Below, one piece after another: positions 37,012 through 46,253 of a stretch of 64,000 nt of DNA (position 1 is its first letter; each line of letters opens with the position of its first letter). Position numbers and translations under genes: made by a program. The notes beneath the pieces are model-generated. The model was not told the DNA's origin and did no database searches. It saw only the letters and a list, made by a program, of their open reading frames with translations. The stretch comes from Candidatus Gastranaerophilales bacterium (lineage in GTDB: Bacteria > Cyanobacteriota > Vampirovibrionia > Gastranaerophilales > Gastranaerophilaceae): the NCBI GenBank assembly GCA_028693235.1, contig JAQUVW010000003.1, forward strand, positions 1-64,000, in the 5' to 3' direction.

Positions 37012-37017
37012 TATAAT
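37012..37017 (+). promoter_or_regulatory. -10 box 6 bases before ATG 37024
   Basis: TATAAT, then CTTGGT, then ATG. A TTGATG at 36987-36992 could be a -35 box with long spacing. No Shine-Dalgarno is present; transcription should begin at the start codon. Confidence 0.5.
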
Positions 37018-37023
37018 CTTGGT

Positions 37024-37617
37024 ATGAGAAGAATTTTTCCGATTTTATTTATATTAATTTTCACAACAGGTGCAGGATATGTTGGAAATCTACCAAATAT
37101 CGAAGGTGATTTTGAATACAAAAAAACAACCCCTCAAGTATCAAGTCCGCCATTTACTCCACGGGACAATGACACTGATGCAGAACTCAAAAAAATCCCC
37201 AGAGATAACAAATCTTACATTGAGATTATTGTTAAAAAAGATAAATCTTCCCAATATGCAAACGACACCAACGATATTATACAAATACTTGAAAAATTAC
37301 AAAATTGCTTAGAAAACAAGCAAGATATTCAAAAATTCAACGCAATTGTAAGCAATTTAATCGACCATATATCTTTAATGCAAGAAACCTACAAAAATAA
37401 ACCTGAAGCAAATTATATTTCATACAAAACGTTATTGAACCTCTCTGATGAAGCTAGAAACGTTGCAGTACTAAGAACTGAAGGACAAGTCTACAACAAA
37501 TATTTGCCATACTCCTCATCAGGTGCAGTCTATGCACCATCAAATATTCAAAGATACCTTGATAGACTACTCTCATCGGTCAACACCTCTCTTTACGTAT
37601 TAAAGAATATAGATTAA
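37024..37617 (+). CDS. hypothetical secreted protein
   Basis: 197 residues, not recognised. MRRIFPILFILIFTTGAG is a signal peptide. A low-complexity, proline-rich stretch follows (about 35-50), then a helical region with NDTNDIIQILEKLQNCLE and a C-terminal helix NIQRYLDRLLSSVNTSLYVL. It would be exported. The gene lies 70 bases before another exported protein of unknown function and may act with it. It has a typical near-leaderless start. Confidence 0.65.
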   Translation: MRRIFPILFILIFTTGAGYVGNLPNIEGDFEYKKTTPQVSSPPFTPRDNDTDAELKKIPRDNKSYIEIIVKKDKSSQYANDTNDIIQILEKLQNCLENKQDIQKFNAIVSNLIDHISLMQETYKNKPEANYISYKTLLNLSDEARNVAVLRTEGQVYNKYLPYSSSGAVYAPSNIQRYLDRLLSSVNTSLYVLKNID

Positions 37618-37687
37618 TAATCATTTGTCGAATGGTATTTCTTTTAAATTAATTTAATCTGCTTATGAGTAGCAGAGGAATTATATT

Positions 37688-38560
37688 ATGAGAAAATTTA
37701 TTTGTTTAGCATTGACGACACTCCTATTTCAGGGATTTGCAGATTCTAGAGAGGTGAAAACTTTTCAGCCGTTTTCACAAATTCCGCAACAACAAGCACC
37801 ATATTACGGGGATTATTCAGACACCAATGACTCATCTAATGAATACATACAGGATAACGGAAACTACCCTAAAATTGACCAGATTGAAAAAGCTCTTTTT
37901 AATACCTGCTATGCAAATGAAGACATCTATCAACGCCTAAACAGGATTGAATTTAAACTCTACAGAAGAGCTGATACAACTTCAAACTTGTCAGAAAGAA
38001 TGGATAGGATAACCTCACAACTAGACCCATCAATAATGTACAACATTCCGACTCAAAAACTATCTCAAATCGAAATCAAACTATTTGGGAAAACATACCA
38101 AAATGAAGACACAGAATCCCGAATAATCAGAATGGAAAAAGAAATGCTCGGTGCAATACAAGACGGCAACCTTAAAGAAAGGTATGAAACAGTAGCAACT
38201 GCAGCAAAACACTATAACGCCTTCCCCTACGAGGGTAATAACATCAACACAAATGCCTACAGAAACAACAACCCTTACATTCAAACAAGTAACAAAGGCA
38301 GCTTTCTCAGAAACTTATTATCAATAATCTCCCCCGGCGTCATAACTGGCTTCACGCCACAGCTTTATGACGATACATACGGATATTGTTCTTCTCCATA
38401 TTTACCTCAATATTACGGAAATAATTACAATAATTCTTCCGCAAATTTTTGGGCAGGCGGTATCCCCGCAGGTTTCAGCGATTATACCCAATCTAACCGT
38501 GGATACAGGCTATACAACAGAAATACAGGAACAGGAAGTGGAGTTAGAATTTTAAATTAA
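37688..38560 (+). CDS. secreted protein with paired IE-LF-RL-RIE repeats
   Basis: 290 residues. A signal peptide ends near residue 20 (FADS). Two related units follow, at about 64-92 and 127-152, with pattern I-E-x-x-L-F-x(3)-Y-x-x-E-D-x(3)-R-[LI]-x-R-[IM]-E. The second carries KLFGKTY. I associate such LFGKTY/RLxRLE repeats with exported proteins of the cyanobacterial/melainabacterial branch; no function is known to me. The last 100 residues are rich in Tyr, Asn and Gly and probably disordered or surface-adhesive. The gene follows another exported unknown. Confidence 0.7.
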   Translation: MRKFICLALTTLLFQGFADSREVKTFQPFSQIPQQQAPYYGDYSDTNDSSNEYIQDNGNYPKIDQIEKALFNTCYANEDIYQRLNRIEFKLYRRADTTSNLSERMDRITSQLDPSIMYNIPTQKLSQIEIKLFGKTYQNEDTESRIIRMEKEMLGAIQDGNLKERYETVATAAKHYNAFPYEGNNINTNAYRNNNPYIQTSNKGSFLRNLLSIISPGVITGFTPQLYDDTYGYCSSPYLPQYYGNNYNNSSANFWAGGIPAGFSDYTQSNRGYRLYNRNTGTGSGVRILN

Positions 38561-38633
38561 CCTAATGGATAATAGCATTGAATTTGTGCAATCATATATT
38601 ATAATAATTGCATAATTCATGGAGAGAAGTTTG

Positions 38634-39134
38634 GTGATTACAAGAGAAAAGCCACGCACACACATAAGTTTAAGACTAATTTCAAAGAAGTCAAAGAGCA
38701 TGACTTCGTCAATAGACACTGTTTTCTCAATGCTTTCTTTTAGCTTAAAGGCTATGATTGAGGTTAAACTCCTCAAATTTGCAAAAATAGGAGTGCTTAA
38801 TACAATCTTCGGCTACAGCGTTTTTTCCCTATTGATATTTTTGGGTTTGCACTATCAATGTGCAGTAATCCTTGGCACAATCTTATCTGTTATGTTCAAT
38901 TTTAACACCATTGGCAGGTATGTCTTTAATAGGTGCGATACACGTTTAATTCTAAAATTTGCACTTGTATATTCAATTATAGCAACACTAAACATCTGCC
39001 TTATTCACATTGGCGTGACACACCACATTAATGTTTATTTAATGGGTGCAATACTGCTATTGCCTCTTGGCTCTCTTTCTTTCATTCTGAACAAAACAAT
39101 CGTTTTCGGCGAAAAATTATTTGGAATTTATTAA
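38634..39134 (+). CDS. GtrA-family membrane protein
   Basis: 166 residues from the GTG at 38634; an ATG at 38619 would add five. GTG is preferred because GGAGAG (38621-38626) lies seven bases before it, and the TATAAT at 38600-38605 places the transcript start upstream of that site. A basic N-terminal tail of about 45 residues is followed by four membrane helices, including KFAKIGVLNTIFGYSVFSLL and VILGTILSVMFNFNTIGRYVF, typical of GtrA. GtrA proteins are linked to moving or presenting lipid-linked sugars for glycan decoration. No glycosyltransferase partner is adjacent. Confidence 0.82.
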   Translation: MITREKPRTHISLRLISKKSKSMTSSIDTVFSMLSFSLKAMIEVKLLKFAKIGVLNTIFGYSVFSLLIFLGLHYQCAVILGTILSVMFNFNTIGRYVFNRCDTRLILKFALVYSIIATLNICLIHIGVTHHINVYLMGAILLLPLGSLSFILNKTIVFGEKLFGIY

Positions 39135-39162
39135 AAAATGTATTAATATATTATTTCATAAC

Positions 39163-39192
39163 AAAAAGAGAACCAATCAGGTTCTCTTTTTA
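39163..39192. terminator. bidirectional terminator between gtrA-like gene and rpsR
   Basis: AAAAAGAGAACC (39163-39174) and GGTTCTCTTTTT (39180-39191) form a perfect 12-bp stem with a 5-base loop. A-runs and T-runs on both sides let it stop transcription from either direction. Confidence 0.9.
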
Positions 39193-39214
39193 AATATTGT
39201 TAAATCAGCAAGTT

Positions 39215-39448
39215 CTAGTTATCAAAAACGTAGCAAAGCAAAGAAGCTTCTCTTGCTTTTTTAACTGCTCTAGCTAACATTCTTTGATGTTCAGCACAGT
39301 TTCCTGTAATTCTTCTTGGAAGAATTTTACCTGCTTCTGTTAAATATTTTTTTAATTTTTGTGCATCTTTGTAATCAATGATTTCTGCTTTGTCTGCACA
39401 GAAGCTACAATTTTTACGTTTCTTTTTGTCTAGCTGTTCTCTTGCCAT
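39215..39448 (-). CDS. rpsR: 30S ribosomal protein S18
   Basis: 77 residues. [41 protein letters not shown] and [13 protein letters not shown] match S18. It has the cysteine-bearing C+ form, with CxxC and CxxH that could bind zinc. It is last in rpsF-ssb-rpsR. Confidence 0.97.
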   Translation of the reverse strand: MAREQLDKKKRKNCSFCADKAEIIDYKDAQKLKKYLTEAGKILPRRITGNCAEHQRMLARAVKKAREASLLCYVFDN

Positions 39449-39494
39449 TATAATTTCCTTTTTCTTTATTTAGTTATTACTCTTAAAATTTAAT

Positions 39495-39890
39495 TTAGAA
39501 TGGAATTTCTTCTTCACCGATTAAGTCATCAGAAAATTCTTCATCAGCAAATTTTACAATTTCATCTTTTGCAGGTTTTGCTTTAGTAGCAGAACCGCCA
39601 CCCACTTTTTCAAAGCTTGATAAGTCTATTTCGACAATTTTTCTTTCGCTACCGTCATCTTGCTGTATTGTAGAGTTTTGAAGTTTGCCGTCAACAACAA
39701 CCTTATCGCCTTTAGCAAGCGTATTTTCAACCAATTCAGCGAGATTACCCTTTGCAAAAACTCTGACCAAAGTTTCATCTTTTTCATCAATATTCAATGT
39801 GAAATACGCAATTGGAATATTGTTTGATGTAAATCTTTTTTCAGGACCTCTAAAAATAATACCTGATAATACAGCTTTTGAAAGTGACAT
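39495..39890 (-). CDS. ssb: single-stranded DNA-binding protein
   Basis: 131 residues. An OB-fold (LSGIIFRGPEKRFTSNNIPIAYFTL, with basic and aromatic DNA-contact positions), a short flexible linker, and the acidic tail ending EEEIPF that recruits other repair proteins. It coats single-stranded DNA in replication and repair, and partners DprA in transformation. It lies between rpsF and rpsR as in many bacteria. Confidence 0.95.
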   Translation of the reverse strand: MSLSKAVLSGIIFRGPEKRFTSNNIPIAYFTLNIDEKDETLVRVFAKGNLAELVENTLAKGDKVVVDGKLQNSTIQQDDGSERKIVEIDLSSFEKVGGGSATKAKPAKDEIVKFADEEFSDDLIGEEEIPF

Positions 39891-39903
39891 TTTGTCTCCT
39901 AAC

Positions 39904-40197
39904 TTATTTTACTTTAGAAACTTCAACGAACATAGTTCTAAGAATATTTTCGTTCAATTTCAAGTTTCTTTTAAAATCAGCGACTTTATCTTCAGGCAAT
40001 TGCATTTTTTGAGTAACAAAATAGCCATCTCTGAAGTTTTGGATATCATAGCTTAATTTTTTTCTACCCATTTTTTCTGTTTCAACAACATTACCTGTAT
40101 AGCCGTTCACTGATTCTTCAATTTTTGCGATAATTTTATCAGCTTCATCAGAATCAATGTTTGGTTTGATAATTGATAATAATTCGTAAGTTTTCAA
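39904..40197 (-). CDS. rpsF: 30S ribosomal protein S6
   Basis: 97 residues: TYELLSIIKPNIDSDEADKII, then KMGRKKLSYDIQNFRDGYFV. S6 pairs with S18 on the small subunit platform. AAGGAGAAAA precedes the ATG. First gene of the operon. Confidence 0.96.
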   Translation of the reverse strand: MKTYELLSIIKPNIDSDEADKIIAKIEESVNGYTGNVVETEKMGRKKLSYDIQNFRDGYFVTQKMQLPEDKVADFKRNLKLNENILRTMFVEVSKVK

Positions 40198-40295
40198 TGT
40201 TTTCTCCTTGAGTTTTAATATATCTGTAAAAAAGATGTTATCACGAACAATATTTTAATACAAACAAAGAAATTTTCATACTTCATAAAATGAAA

Positions 40296-41567
40296 CTATT
40301 TAACTTCGTTTATAACAAAATCGACCGCACCTCTATTTGTATCGAATATATTTGAAGCAGCATTGCATGCTGTTAAATATTTATCTCGATTTTCCAGCAT
40401 TGAAACAAGTTCATCTGCCAATTCTTTTTGAGTGTAGACAATTTTTGCAGCACCCATATTTATTAAAAGTTTATAAACATCTTTAAAATTAAAGACATTA
40501 GGACCTGATATAACAGGTTTTCCCCATATATTTGCTTCCAACGGGTTATGACCACCCGTTTTAGAGAAGCTTCCACCGATAAAAGCGAGATGAGCAAGCG
40601 AGAAGAAATTAGAAAGCTCGCCCATTGTATCAAGCATGATAATATCGCAATCTGAGAACTTGGCGTCTTCAGAACGTTTTCCGTATTTTAAATTTGTATT
40701 TTTTAGCAATTCTTCAACTTGAGCATATCTCTGAGGGTGTCGAGGGGCTATGAGCAATTTAAGGTCTTGATATTTTTCTTTCGCCTTTATGAATGCAGAA
40801 ATAGCGATTTCATCCTCTCCGGAATGGGTACTTGCCGCAACAAAAATACGTTGACCGGAAAGATTAAGCCCATAAGCCAAACGAGTAACTTCAGCAGCCG
40901 ACAAGGTAGGATGGATATCATATTTCAAGTTGCCCATGACTTTTACTTTTGAAGAGTCCGCTCCGATATCAATAATTCGTTGAGCATCAGAAGGCGATTG
41001 CATCAACAATTGAGCATAATTTGACAAAATATTTTTGAACAAAAAACGGAATTTGCGATAACCTTTATATGAATTAGGCGAAATCCTTCCGTTTGCGATA
41101 TATACATTAATACTTTTTTTATGAGCGTTATGAACAAAACATGGCCAGATTTCTGTTTCTGCTATGACTATATTTTTCGGATTATAAGTATTAAAAAAAG
41201 AATTAACACTAAATGAAAAATCGTATGGGAAATATGTGATTTTATCCACAATTTTTTCCAACTTTTTATGTGCAACCTCTTGCCCTGTCTTGGTTGTAGT
41301 TGTCAAAATAATAGTAGAATCAGGGTGTACAACTCGATATTTTTTTACTAATGTTTCAATTGCATTGACTTCTCCAACTGAAACAGCATGAAAAACTATC
41401 GAATTTTCGTTCTTTTGCTTTTCTTCTGAAATACCATACAAGCTATACGCTCCAAGCTTCTTTAAAAAACCTGCCCTAAATTTTGGTTGCACAAAAAATG
41501 CTATCAAAATAATAGGTGAGCAAAGCCCAGCAATAATAGGTAAAATTAAATTGTACAAAAAATACAT
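40296..41567 (-). CDS. waaA: 3-deoxy-D-manno-octulosonic acid transferase
   Basis: 423 residues, GT30. An N-terminal membrane anchor is followed by GISEEKQKNENSIVFHAVSVGEV, IAETEIWPCF, ANGRISPNSY and, in the donor domain, AASTHSGEDE and GGHNPLEAN. It transfers Kdo from CMP-Kdo to lipid A, showing that this organism has, or had, lipopolysaccharide. The start at 41567 is preferred, three bases past the secA stop; an in-frame ATG ten codons earlier lies inside secA. Confidence 0.93.
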   Translation of the reverse strand: MYFLYNLILPIIAGLCSPIILIAFFVQPKFRAGFLKKLGAYSLYGISEEKQKNENSIVFHAVSVGEVNAIETLVKKYRVVHPDSTIILTTTTKTGQEVAHKKLEKIVDKITYFPYDFSFSVNSFFNTYNPKNIVIAETEIWPCFVHNAHKKSINVYIANGRISPNSYKGYRKFRFLFKNILSNYAQLLMQSPSDAQRIIDIGADSSKVKVMGNLKYDIHPTLSAAEVTRLAYGLNLSGQRIFVAASTHSGEDEIAISAFIKAKEKYQDLKLLIAPRHPQRYAQVEELLKNTNLKYGKRSEDAKFSDCDIIMLDTMGELSNFFSLAHLAFIGGSFSKTGGHNPLEANIWGKPVISGPNVFNFKDVYKLLINMGAAKIVYTQKELADELVSMLENRDKYLTACNAASNIFDTNRGAVDFVINEVK

Positions 41568-41569
41568 AA

Positions 41570-44374
41570 CTAATCCTGTTTTTTTAATCCACAACACTTT
41601 TTATATTTTTTTCCACTTCCACATGGACACAAATCGTTTCTTCCAATTTTTTCACGAGTAACAGGAGTATGATTTTCCTCTAGGTCACTATCATCTTCTT
41701 CATTATAAGAAAAACTTTCTGCAGCTCGTGACAAATCTGTTTCTATAACTTCTTCATCATTTTGATTTATTATTTGAACGCCGAATTTTGTTCTGAACAA
41801 ATGTCTTACTGTTTCACTTTGAATTTCAAACATCATTTTATTAAACAAATCATAGGCTTCCTTTTTATATTCAATAAGCGGGTCTTTTTGCCCGTATGCT
41901 CTTAGCCCTATACCATCTCTAAGCATATCAATATTATGCAAGTGATCAATCCATTTATTATCAATAATTCTCAACAACAAATCTCTTTCGACATTACGCA
42001 TAACGTTATCCGTAGAAAAAGCCACTTGTTTTTCATTGTTTGGCTCATATTGAGAAAGGATTTCATTATAAAAATCGACGGTTTTGACTTCTTGTTCACG
42101 ATATGCCTCAATAGCAAATTCTTTGATTTTATCAAAAATATCTTCATATCTTAGACCTTGAACATCTTTTACATCGACATAGGATAACTGAGGCATCATA
42201 GAATGAAGCTCTCTAACCATGCCTTGCATATCTTCAAAGACATATTCTTCCGGATTCATACCTGGAGCTATATAACTTTTTAGAATTCTATCGACTTCAC
42301 ACTCAATCATATAAGCGATATCAACTGAAAGATTTCCTCCGGCTAAAACCTTTCTACGTTGGCTGTAAAATTTTTCACGCTGAACATTCATGACGTCGTC
42401 GTATTCAAGGACATGTTTTCTGATGTCAAAGTGGTAAGTTTCAACTTTCTTTTGAGAGCTTTGAATTTGTCTTGTAATCAAAGGTGATTCTATCGCCATA
42501 TCATCTTCAACATTCAAAGAATCCATAAGACTTATAACATGTTGACCACCAAAAATACGCATCAAATTATCTTCTAAAGACAAGAAAAATCGAGTAGAAC
42601 CCGGGTCTCCTTGACGAGCAGCACGACCACGTAATTGGTTATCAATTCTTCGGGACTCATGCCTTTCAGTACCGATTACGTGCAAACCACCAATCTCAAC
42701 AACTTTTTTATGTTCAGTTTCTGTAATTTTTCTTGCTTCTTCTAACACTTTTTCTTTTATTGCTTCGTAATCAGGATTATCCTGAGAAATTTTCATTTCT
42801 TCAAGCTTTTCCTTAGCCAAAAATTCAGAATTACCACCCAAAAGAATATCTGTACCACGCCCTGCCATATTTGTAGCAATCGTAACAGCACCTACACGCC
42901 CTGCTTGAGCAATAATAGACGCTTCCTTTTCATGGTGTTTTGCATTCAATATATTATGTTTTATGCCTTTTTTTATCAAAAGGTGAGAAATTAACTCAGA
43001 TTTTTCGATACTGACAGTACCAACAAGAACCGGACGTCCAAGCTTATTCATCTCAATTATTTCGTCAACAACAGAGATATATTTTTGTTTTTCTGACTTA
43101 TAAATAACATCAGGAAGATTTTTTCTTATATCTTTTTTATTTGTAGGAATAGTTGTAACTTCCAAATTATAGATTTTGCCGAATTCAGCTTCTTCCGTCA
43201 TCGCTGTACCAGTCATACCGGATAATTTAGGGTACAATCTGAACAAATTTTGGAATGTAATACTAGCCAAGGTTTGAGTTTCATCTTGAATTTGCAGATT
43301 TTCTTTAGCCTCAATAGCTTGATGCAATCCATCAGACCATCTACGCCCTTCCATTATACGTCCTGTAAACTCATCAACTATAAGGACTTCGCCGTTTTTA
43401 ACAACATAATCAGTATCCGGGACATACAATTCCTTTGCCTTTAAAGCTTGCAACAAATGATGTGCGTATTGATTATGTACGTCAAACAAATCTTCAATAT
43501 TTAATAGCTCTTGAGCCTTATCAATACCTTCTTCTGTCAAGATAACGTTTTTGTTTTTCTCATCAACTTCATAGTCCGCATCTTTTTTCAACAACGGAGC
43601 AATTTTTGCCATAGTTCTATATAATTCAGCTGACTTTTCCAAACGCCCACTGATTATCAACGGCGTTCTGGCTTCATCAATTAAGATACTGTCGACTTCA
43701 TCGATTATGGCATAATTAACAGGTCTTTGAACTTGCTGTTCAATACTGCCTGACATATTATCACGCAAATAATCAAAACCGAATTCGTTATTTGTACCAT
43801 ATGTAATATCGCATGCGTATGCTGCTTTTTTCTTTTCAAAATCAAAATCCGACCTGTCAGCCATGACAACTCCGACGGTCAAGCCTAAAAATTTAAAAAT
43901 ACGTCCCATCCACTCCGAGTCACGTTTTGCTAAATAATCATTGACGGTAACGATATGCACACCTTTACCGGTCAAAGCATTCAAATAAGCCGGCAACGTA
44001 GCAACCAATGTTTTACCTTCACCGGTTCTCATCTCTGCAATATGACCTTCGTGCAAGAAAATACCACCAATAAGTTGGACGTCGAAATGCCTCATATTCA
44101 GAACTCTTTTACCTGCCTCTCGGACAGTCGCAAAAGCTTCCGGCAAAATCTTGTCTAAAGCTTCTTTTTCTAATGCTTTATCTTTCTTTTTATCTTCTGA
44201 TGTTTCTCTTTTTGAAAGGATTTCTTTAAATTCTTGTGTTTTAGCTTTTAATTCATCATCTGATAAAACTGAAAACTCAGGCTCTAAAGCATTTATATGG
44301 TCAATTGTAGGCATGACTTTTTTAACTTTTTTCTCATTAGGATCGCCTAGCAATTTAAGTAACAAATTTATCAT
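41570..44374 (-). CDS. secA: preprotein translocase ATPase SecA
   Basis: 934 residues. Motifs in order: MRTGEGKTLVATLPAYLNAL (Walker A), VDSILIDEARTPLIISG, FTGRIMEGRRWSDGLHQAIE, MTGTA, ATNMAGRGTDI and GLHVIGTERHESRRIDNQLRG. The C-terminus ends with a zinc-binding CPCGSGKKYKKCC that contacts SecB or ribosomes. It powers export of the signal-peptide proteins seen in this window. Start at 44374 (MINLLLKLLGDPNEKKV) fits the family better than the ATG at 44416; the ribosome binding site is weak. waaA follows directly. Confidence 0.97.
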   Translation of the reverse strand: MINLLLKLLGDPNEKKVKKVMPTIDHINALEPEFSVLSDDELKAKTQEFKEILSKRETSEDKKKDKALEKEALDKILPEAFATVREAGKRVLNMRHFDVQLIGGIFLHEGHIAEMRTGEGKTLVATLPAYLNALTGKGVHIVTVNDYLAKRDSEWMGRIFKFLGLTVGVVMADRSDFDFEKKKAAYACDITYGTNNEFGFDYLRDNMSGSIEQQVQRPVNYAIIDEVDSILIDEARTPLIISGRLEKSAELYRTMAKIAPLLKKDADYEVDEKNKNVILTEEGIDKAQELLNIEDLFDVHNQYAHHLLQALKAKELYVPDTDYVVKNGEVLIVDEFTGRIMEGRRWSDGLHQAIEAKENLQIQDETQTLASITFQNLFRLYPKLSGMTGTAMTEEAEFGKIYNLEVTTIPTNKKDIRKNLPDVIYKSEKQKYISVVDEIIEMNKLGRPVLVGTVSIEKSELISHLLIKKGIKHNILNAKHHEKEASIIAQAGRVGAVTIATNMAGRGTDILLGGNSEFLAKEKLEEMKISQDNPDYEAIKEKVLEEARKITETEHKKVVEIGGLHVIGTERHESRRIDNQLRGRAARQGDPGSTRFFLSLEDNLMRIFGGQHVISLMDSLNVEDDMAIESPLITRQIQSSQKKVETYHFDIRKHVLEYDDVMNVQREKFYSQRRKVLAGGNLSVDIAYMIECEVDRILKSYIAPGMNPEEYVFEDMQGMVRELHSMMPQLSYVDVKDVQGLRYEDIFDKIKEFAIEAYREQEVKTVDFYNEILSQYEPNNEKQVAFSTDNVMRNVERDLLLRIIDNKWIDHLHNIDMLRDGIGLRAYGQKDPLIEYKKEAYDLFNKMMFEIQSETVRHLFRTKFGVQIINQNDEEVIETDLSRAAESFSYNEEDDSDLEENHTPVTREKIGRNDLCPCGSGKKYKKCCGLKKQD

Positions 44375-44526
44375 AATTGTGTATTTCCCCAGTCTAATAC
44401 CCCAAAAAACGGGCAATAATATTCTCGCACAAATTTTACCACATAAATAAAAAATTAATAATTAATTAACAATTAATCCTTGCAAGCTAAACATGCTTTT
44501 CGCATAATTAAGAAGAAGGAGAAATT

Positions 44527-45414
44527 ATGCAAAATTTTAATTTTATAAATTATTTAACTTCATTTGATTACAAAGCAGTTATTTTTTCACCGCCATCTAT
44601 AATAATAATTAGAGTTATAATATTTTTAGCAATTTTAAAACTTATCCACATCATTGTTGATAAATTTACCAACAAATTGTTATCAAAAACACAAGATATA
44701 GAACATATCAAGCAAATACACACAGTCATGACGATTATAAAATCAATTCTTGATGTTTTCTTATTCATAATGTTTTTTATGGCTCTTTTGACACGACTAG
44801 GCGTTGATATCAGACCTTTTCTTACTGCGGCAGGGATTTTGGGTATCGCAGTAGGCTTCGGTGCTAAAAGATTTATCGAAGACATCATAAGCGGCATGAT
44901 TATATTGTTTGAAGGGCAAATCAGAGTCGGTGACGTAATTGAAATCACTGACAAAATCGGTGTTGTCGAAAAAATGAACCTCAAAATGGTGGTTTTAAGA
45001 GACCTTGAAGGCAAAGTTCACTTCGTAAGAAACGGCATGATTGATATTGTCACCAATCTAACAAGAGATTATTCATACAGCATTGGGGTAATCGGAGTTG
45101 CCTACAAAGAAAAAGTGGATTTTGTCATAGAAACATTACAAAAAACATTTGAAGAAAATCTAATGACAGAACCAGATATAGCTGACAAAATATTAGAGCC
45201 GATTCAAATATTCGGTATTGAATCCTTTGGCGACAACGCCATAAATATCAAATACAGGATAAAAACTAAGCCAATGTTTCAATGGCTAGTCGGTTACGAA
45301 TTTAAACGACTTATAAAAAACAAATTTGATGAAATAGGTATCGAAATTCCATTCCCGCAAAGAAATCTCACAATATCATCAGTGGACATGAGCAAGCTTA
45401 ATAAAAATTCATAA
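44527..45414 (+). CDS. MscS-family mechanosensitive channel
   Basis: 295 residues. Two membrane helices (about 20-85) precede the pore helix GILGIAVGFGAKRFIEDIISG, then the beta domain FEGQIRVGDVIEI and the alpha/beta vestibule, and the C-terminus ends in EIPFPQRNLTI. The channel releases solutes on hypo-osmotic shock. GAAGGAGAAATT precedes the ATG. Its short three-helix form is the usual bacterial minimal type. It stands alone. Confidence 0.92.
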   Translation: MQNFNFINYLTSFDYKAVIFSPPSIIIIRVIIFLAILKLIHIIVDKFTNKLLSKTQDIEHIKQIHTVMTIIKSILDVFLFIMFFMALLTRLGVDIRPFLTAAGILGIAVGFGAKRFIEDIISGMIILFEGQIRVGDVIEITDKIGVVEKMNLKMVVLRDLEGKVHFVRNGMIDIVTNLTRDYSYSIGVIGVAYKEKVDFVIETLQKTFEENLMTEPDIADKILEPIQIFGIESFGDNAINIKYRIKTKPMFQWLVGYEFKRLIKNKFDEIGIEIPFPQRNLTISSVDMSKLNKNS

Positions 45415-45469
45415 ATTGAAGTCCTTAGATGCCCGCATTTTCTAATCTTTAAAATAATTCACAAAACTG

Positions 45470-45485
45470 TTTACATAATTGTAAA
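45470..45485. repeat. TTTACA-taat-TGTAAA inverted repeat
   Basis: A perfect 6-bp inverted repeat 93 bases before the ATG at 45578. TTTACA/TGTAAA-like elements also lie before the genes at 50882 (GTAAACAAT twice) and 56057 (ATTGTTTAC). It may be a regulator site. Confidence 0.35.
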
Positions 45486-45519
45486 TATTTATTAAAATAA
45501 TATCTGTAAATAGCAATTT

Positions 45520-45557
45520 TTTACTTTACGACACTTATTACTATTGCGTAAAGTAAA
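45520..45557. repeat. 11-bp inverted repeat upstream of 45578
   Basis: TTTACTTTACG (45520-45530) is the exact reverse complement of CGTAAAGTAAA (45547-45557), with a 16-base loop. It lies 20 bases before the ATG of the unknown gene at 45578, just upstream of its GTGGGG ribosome binding site. It could be an operator or a leader hairpin. Confidence 0.55.
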
Positions 45558-45577
45558 TTGAAAAGTGGGGTAACACA

Positions 45578-46222
45578 ATGAACGTATCAGGAATTAATAA
45601 TTGCACACCATTAAAACCACAAGCTTTCTGCGGTAACTACTGGGAAGACCAAGAAGGTGCAAAAAACTCTATTAGTCAATTTAAAGACTTTATGGACGTG
45701 GTTCCTCAACAAGAAAATAATGCAGCTAAAAACTTTTTATCAATTGTCGGCATAGGTTTGACAAGTGCTATCACTGCCGGTTTCTTGGCTAAAAAAGGTA
45801 TGAAATTATTCCCCGCTATCGGAGAATCTATAACTAAAACTATAGAAAAAGCAAATTCTAAAGAACATGTCGCTAAAAAAGCTCCTAAATTCATTCAAGA
45901 TATTGCTGCAAAAATTAACCCCGACGGAAAAATCGCTAAAGCAATCGATTTTGCAAAAAAAGGCGTAGGCGATATTAAAAAAGCTGCTTTCTCCGGATAT
46001 GACAAATTTGCTAAATTCGGACTTGGTGACACTGCAAAAACTACTGGCGAAGTTGCCGCTAACGGTATCGTAAACGGTGTTGCCGTTGTTTCTGGTGCTA
46101 CAGCTATGCACTCAGCATTGAAAGATAAAAATGAAAACGGCGTTGCTGACAGATTTGAACAATCTGCTCAACAAGCTATCAAAGCAATTTCTTTAGCTGA
46201 TGTTCAAGATGTTATCGGCTAA
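45578..46222 (+). CDS. unknown protein with shared N-terminal signature and calcium-loop motif
   Basis: 214 residues, not recognised. It starts MNVSGINNCTPLKPQAFCGNY; the GINN[CS]T, CxPLK and FxGNY elements recur in other proteins of this window (49914, 15901, 50882). A hydrophobic stretch at about 50-66 (FLSIVGIGLTSAITAGFLA) could be a membrane helix. Ala/Lys-rich helices follow. Near the end DKNENGVADRFE (183-194) fits the DxNxNGxxDxxE calcium loop of EF-hand and dockerin type. A ribosome binding site GTGGGG lies before the ATG and a strong terminator after, so it is a single-gene unit. Function not known. Confidence 0.68.
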   Translation: MNVSGINNCTPLKPQAFCGNYWEDQEGAKNSISQFKDFMDVVPQQENNAAKNFLSIVGIGLTSAITAGFLAKKGMKLFPAIGESITKTIEKANSKEHVAKKAPKFIQDIAAKINPDGKIAKAIDFAKKGVGDIKKAAFSGYDKFAKFGLGDTAKTTGEVAANGIVNGVAVVSGATAMHSALKDKNENGVADRFEQSAQQAIKAISLADVQDVIG

Positions 46223-46253
46223 ATATTGTTTCTAAAATAATAAGTAATAAGTA

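Noticed and set aside
39685-40056. 123-codon plus-strand ORF opposite ssb and rpsF
   Set aside because: It is the complement of two certain genes and shows no domain.
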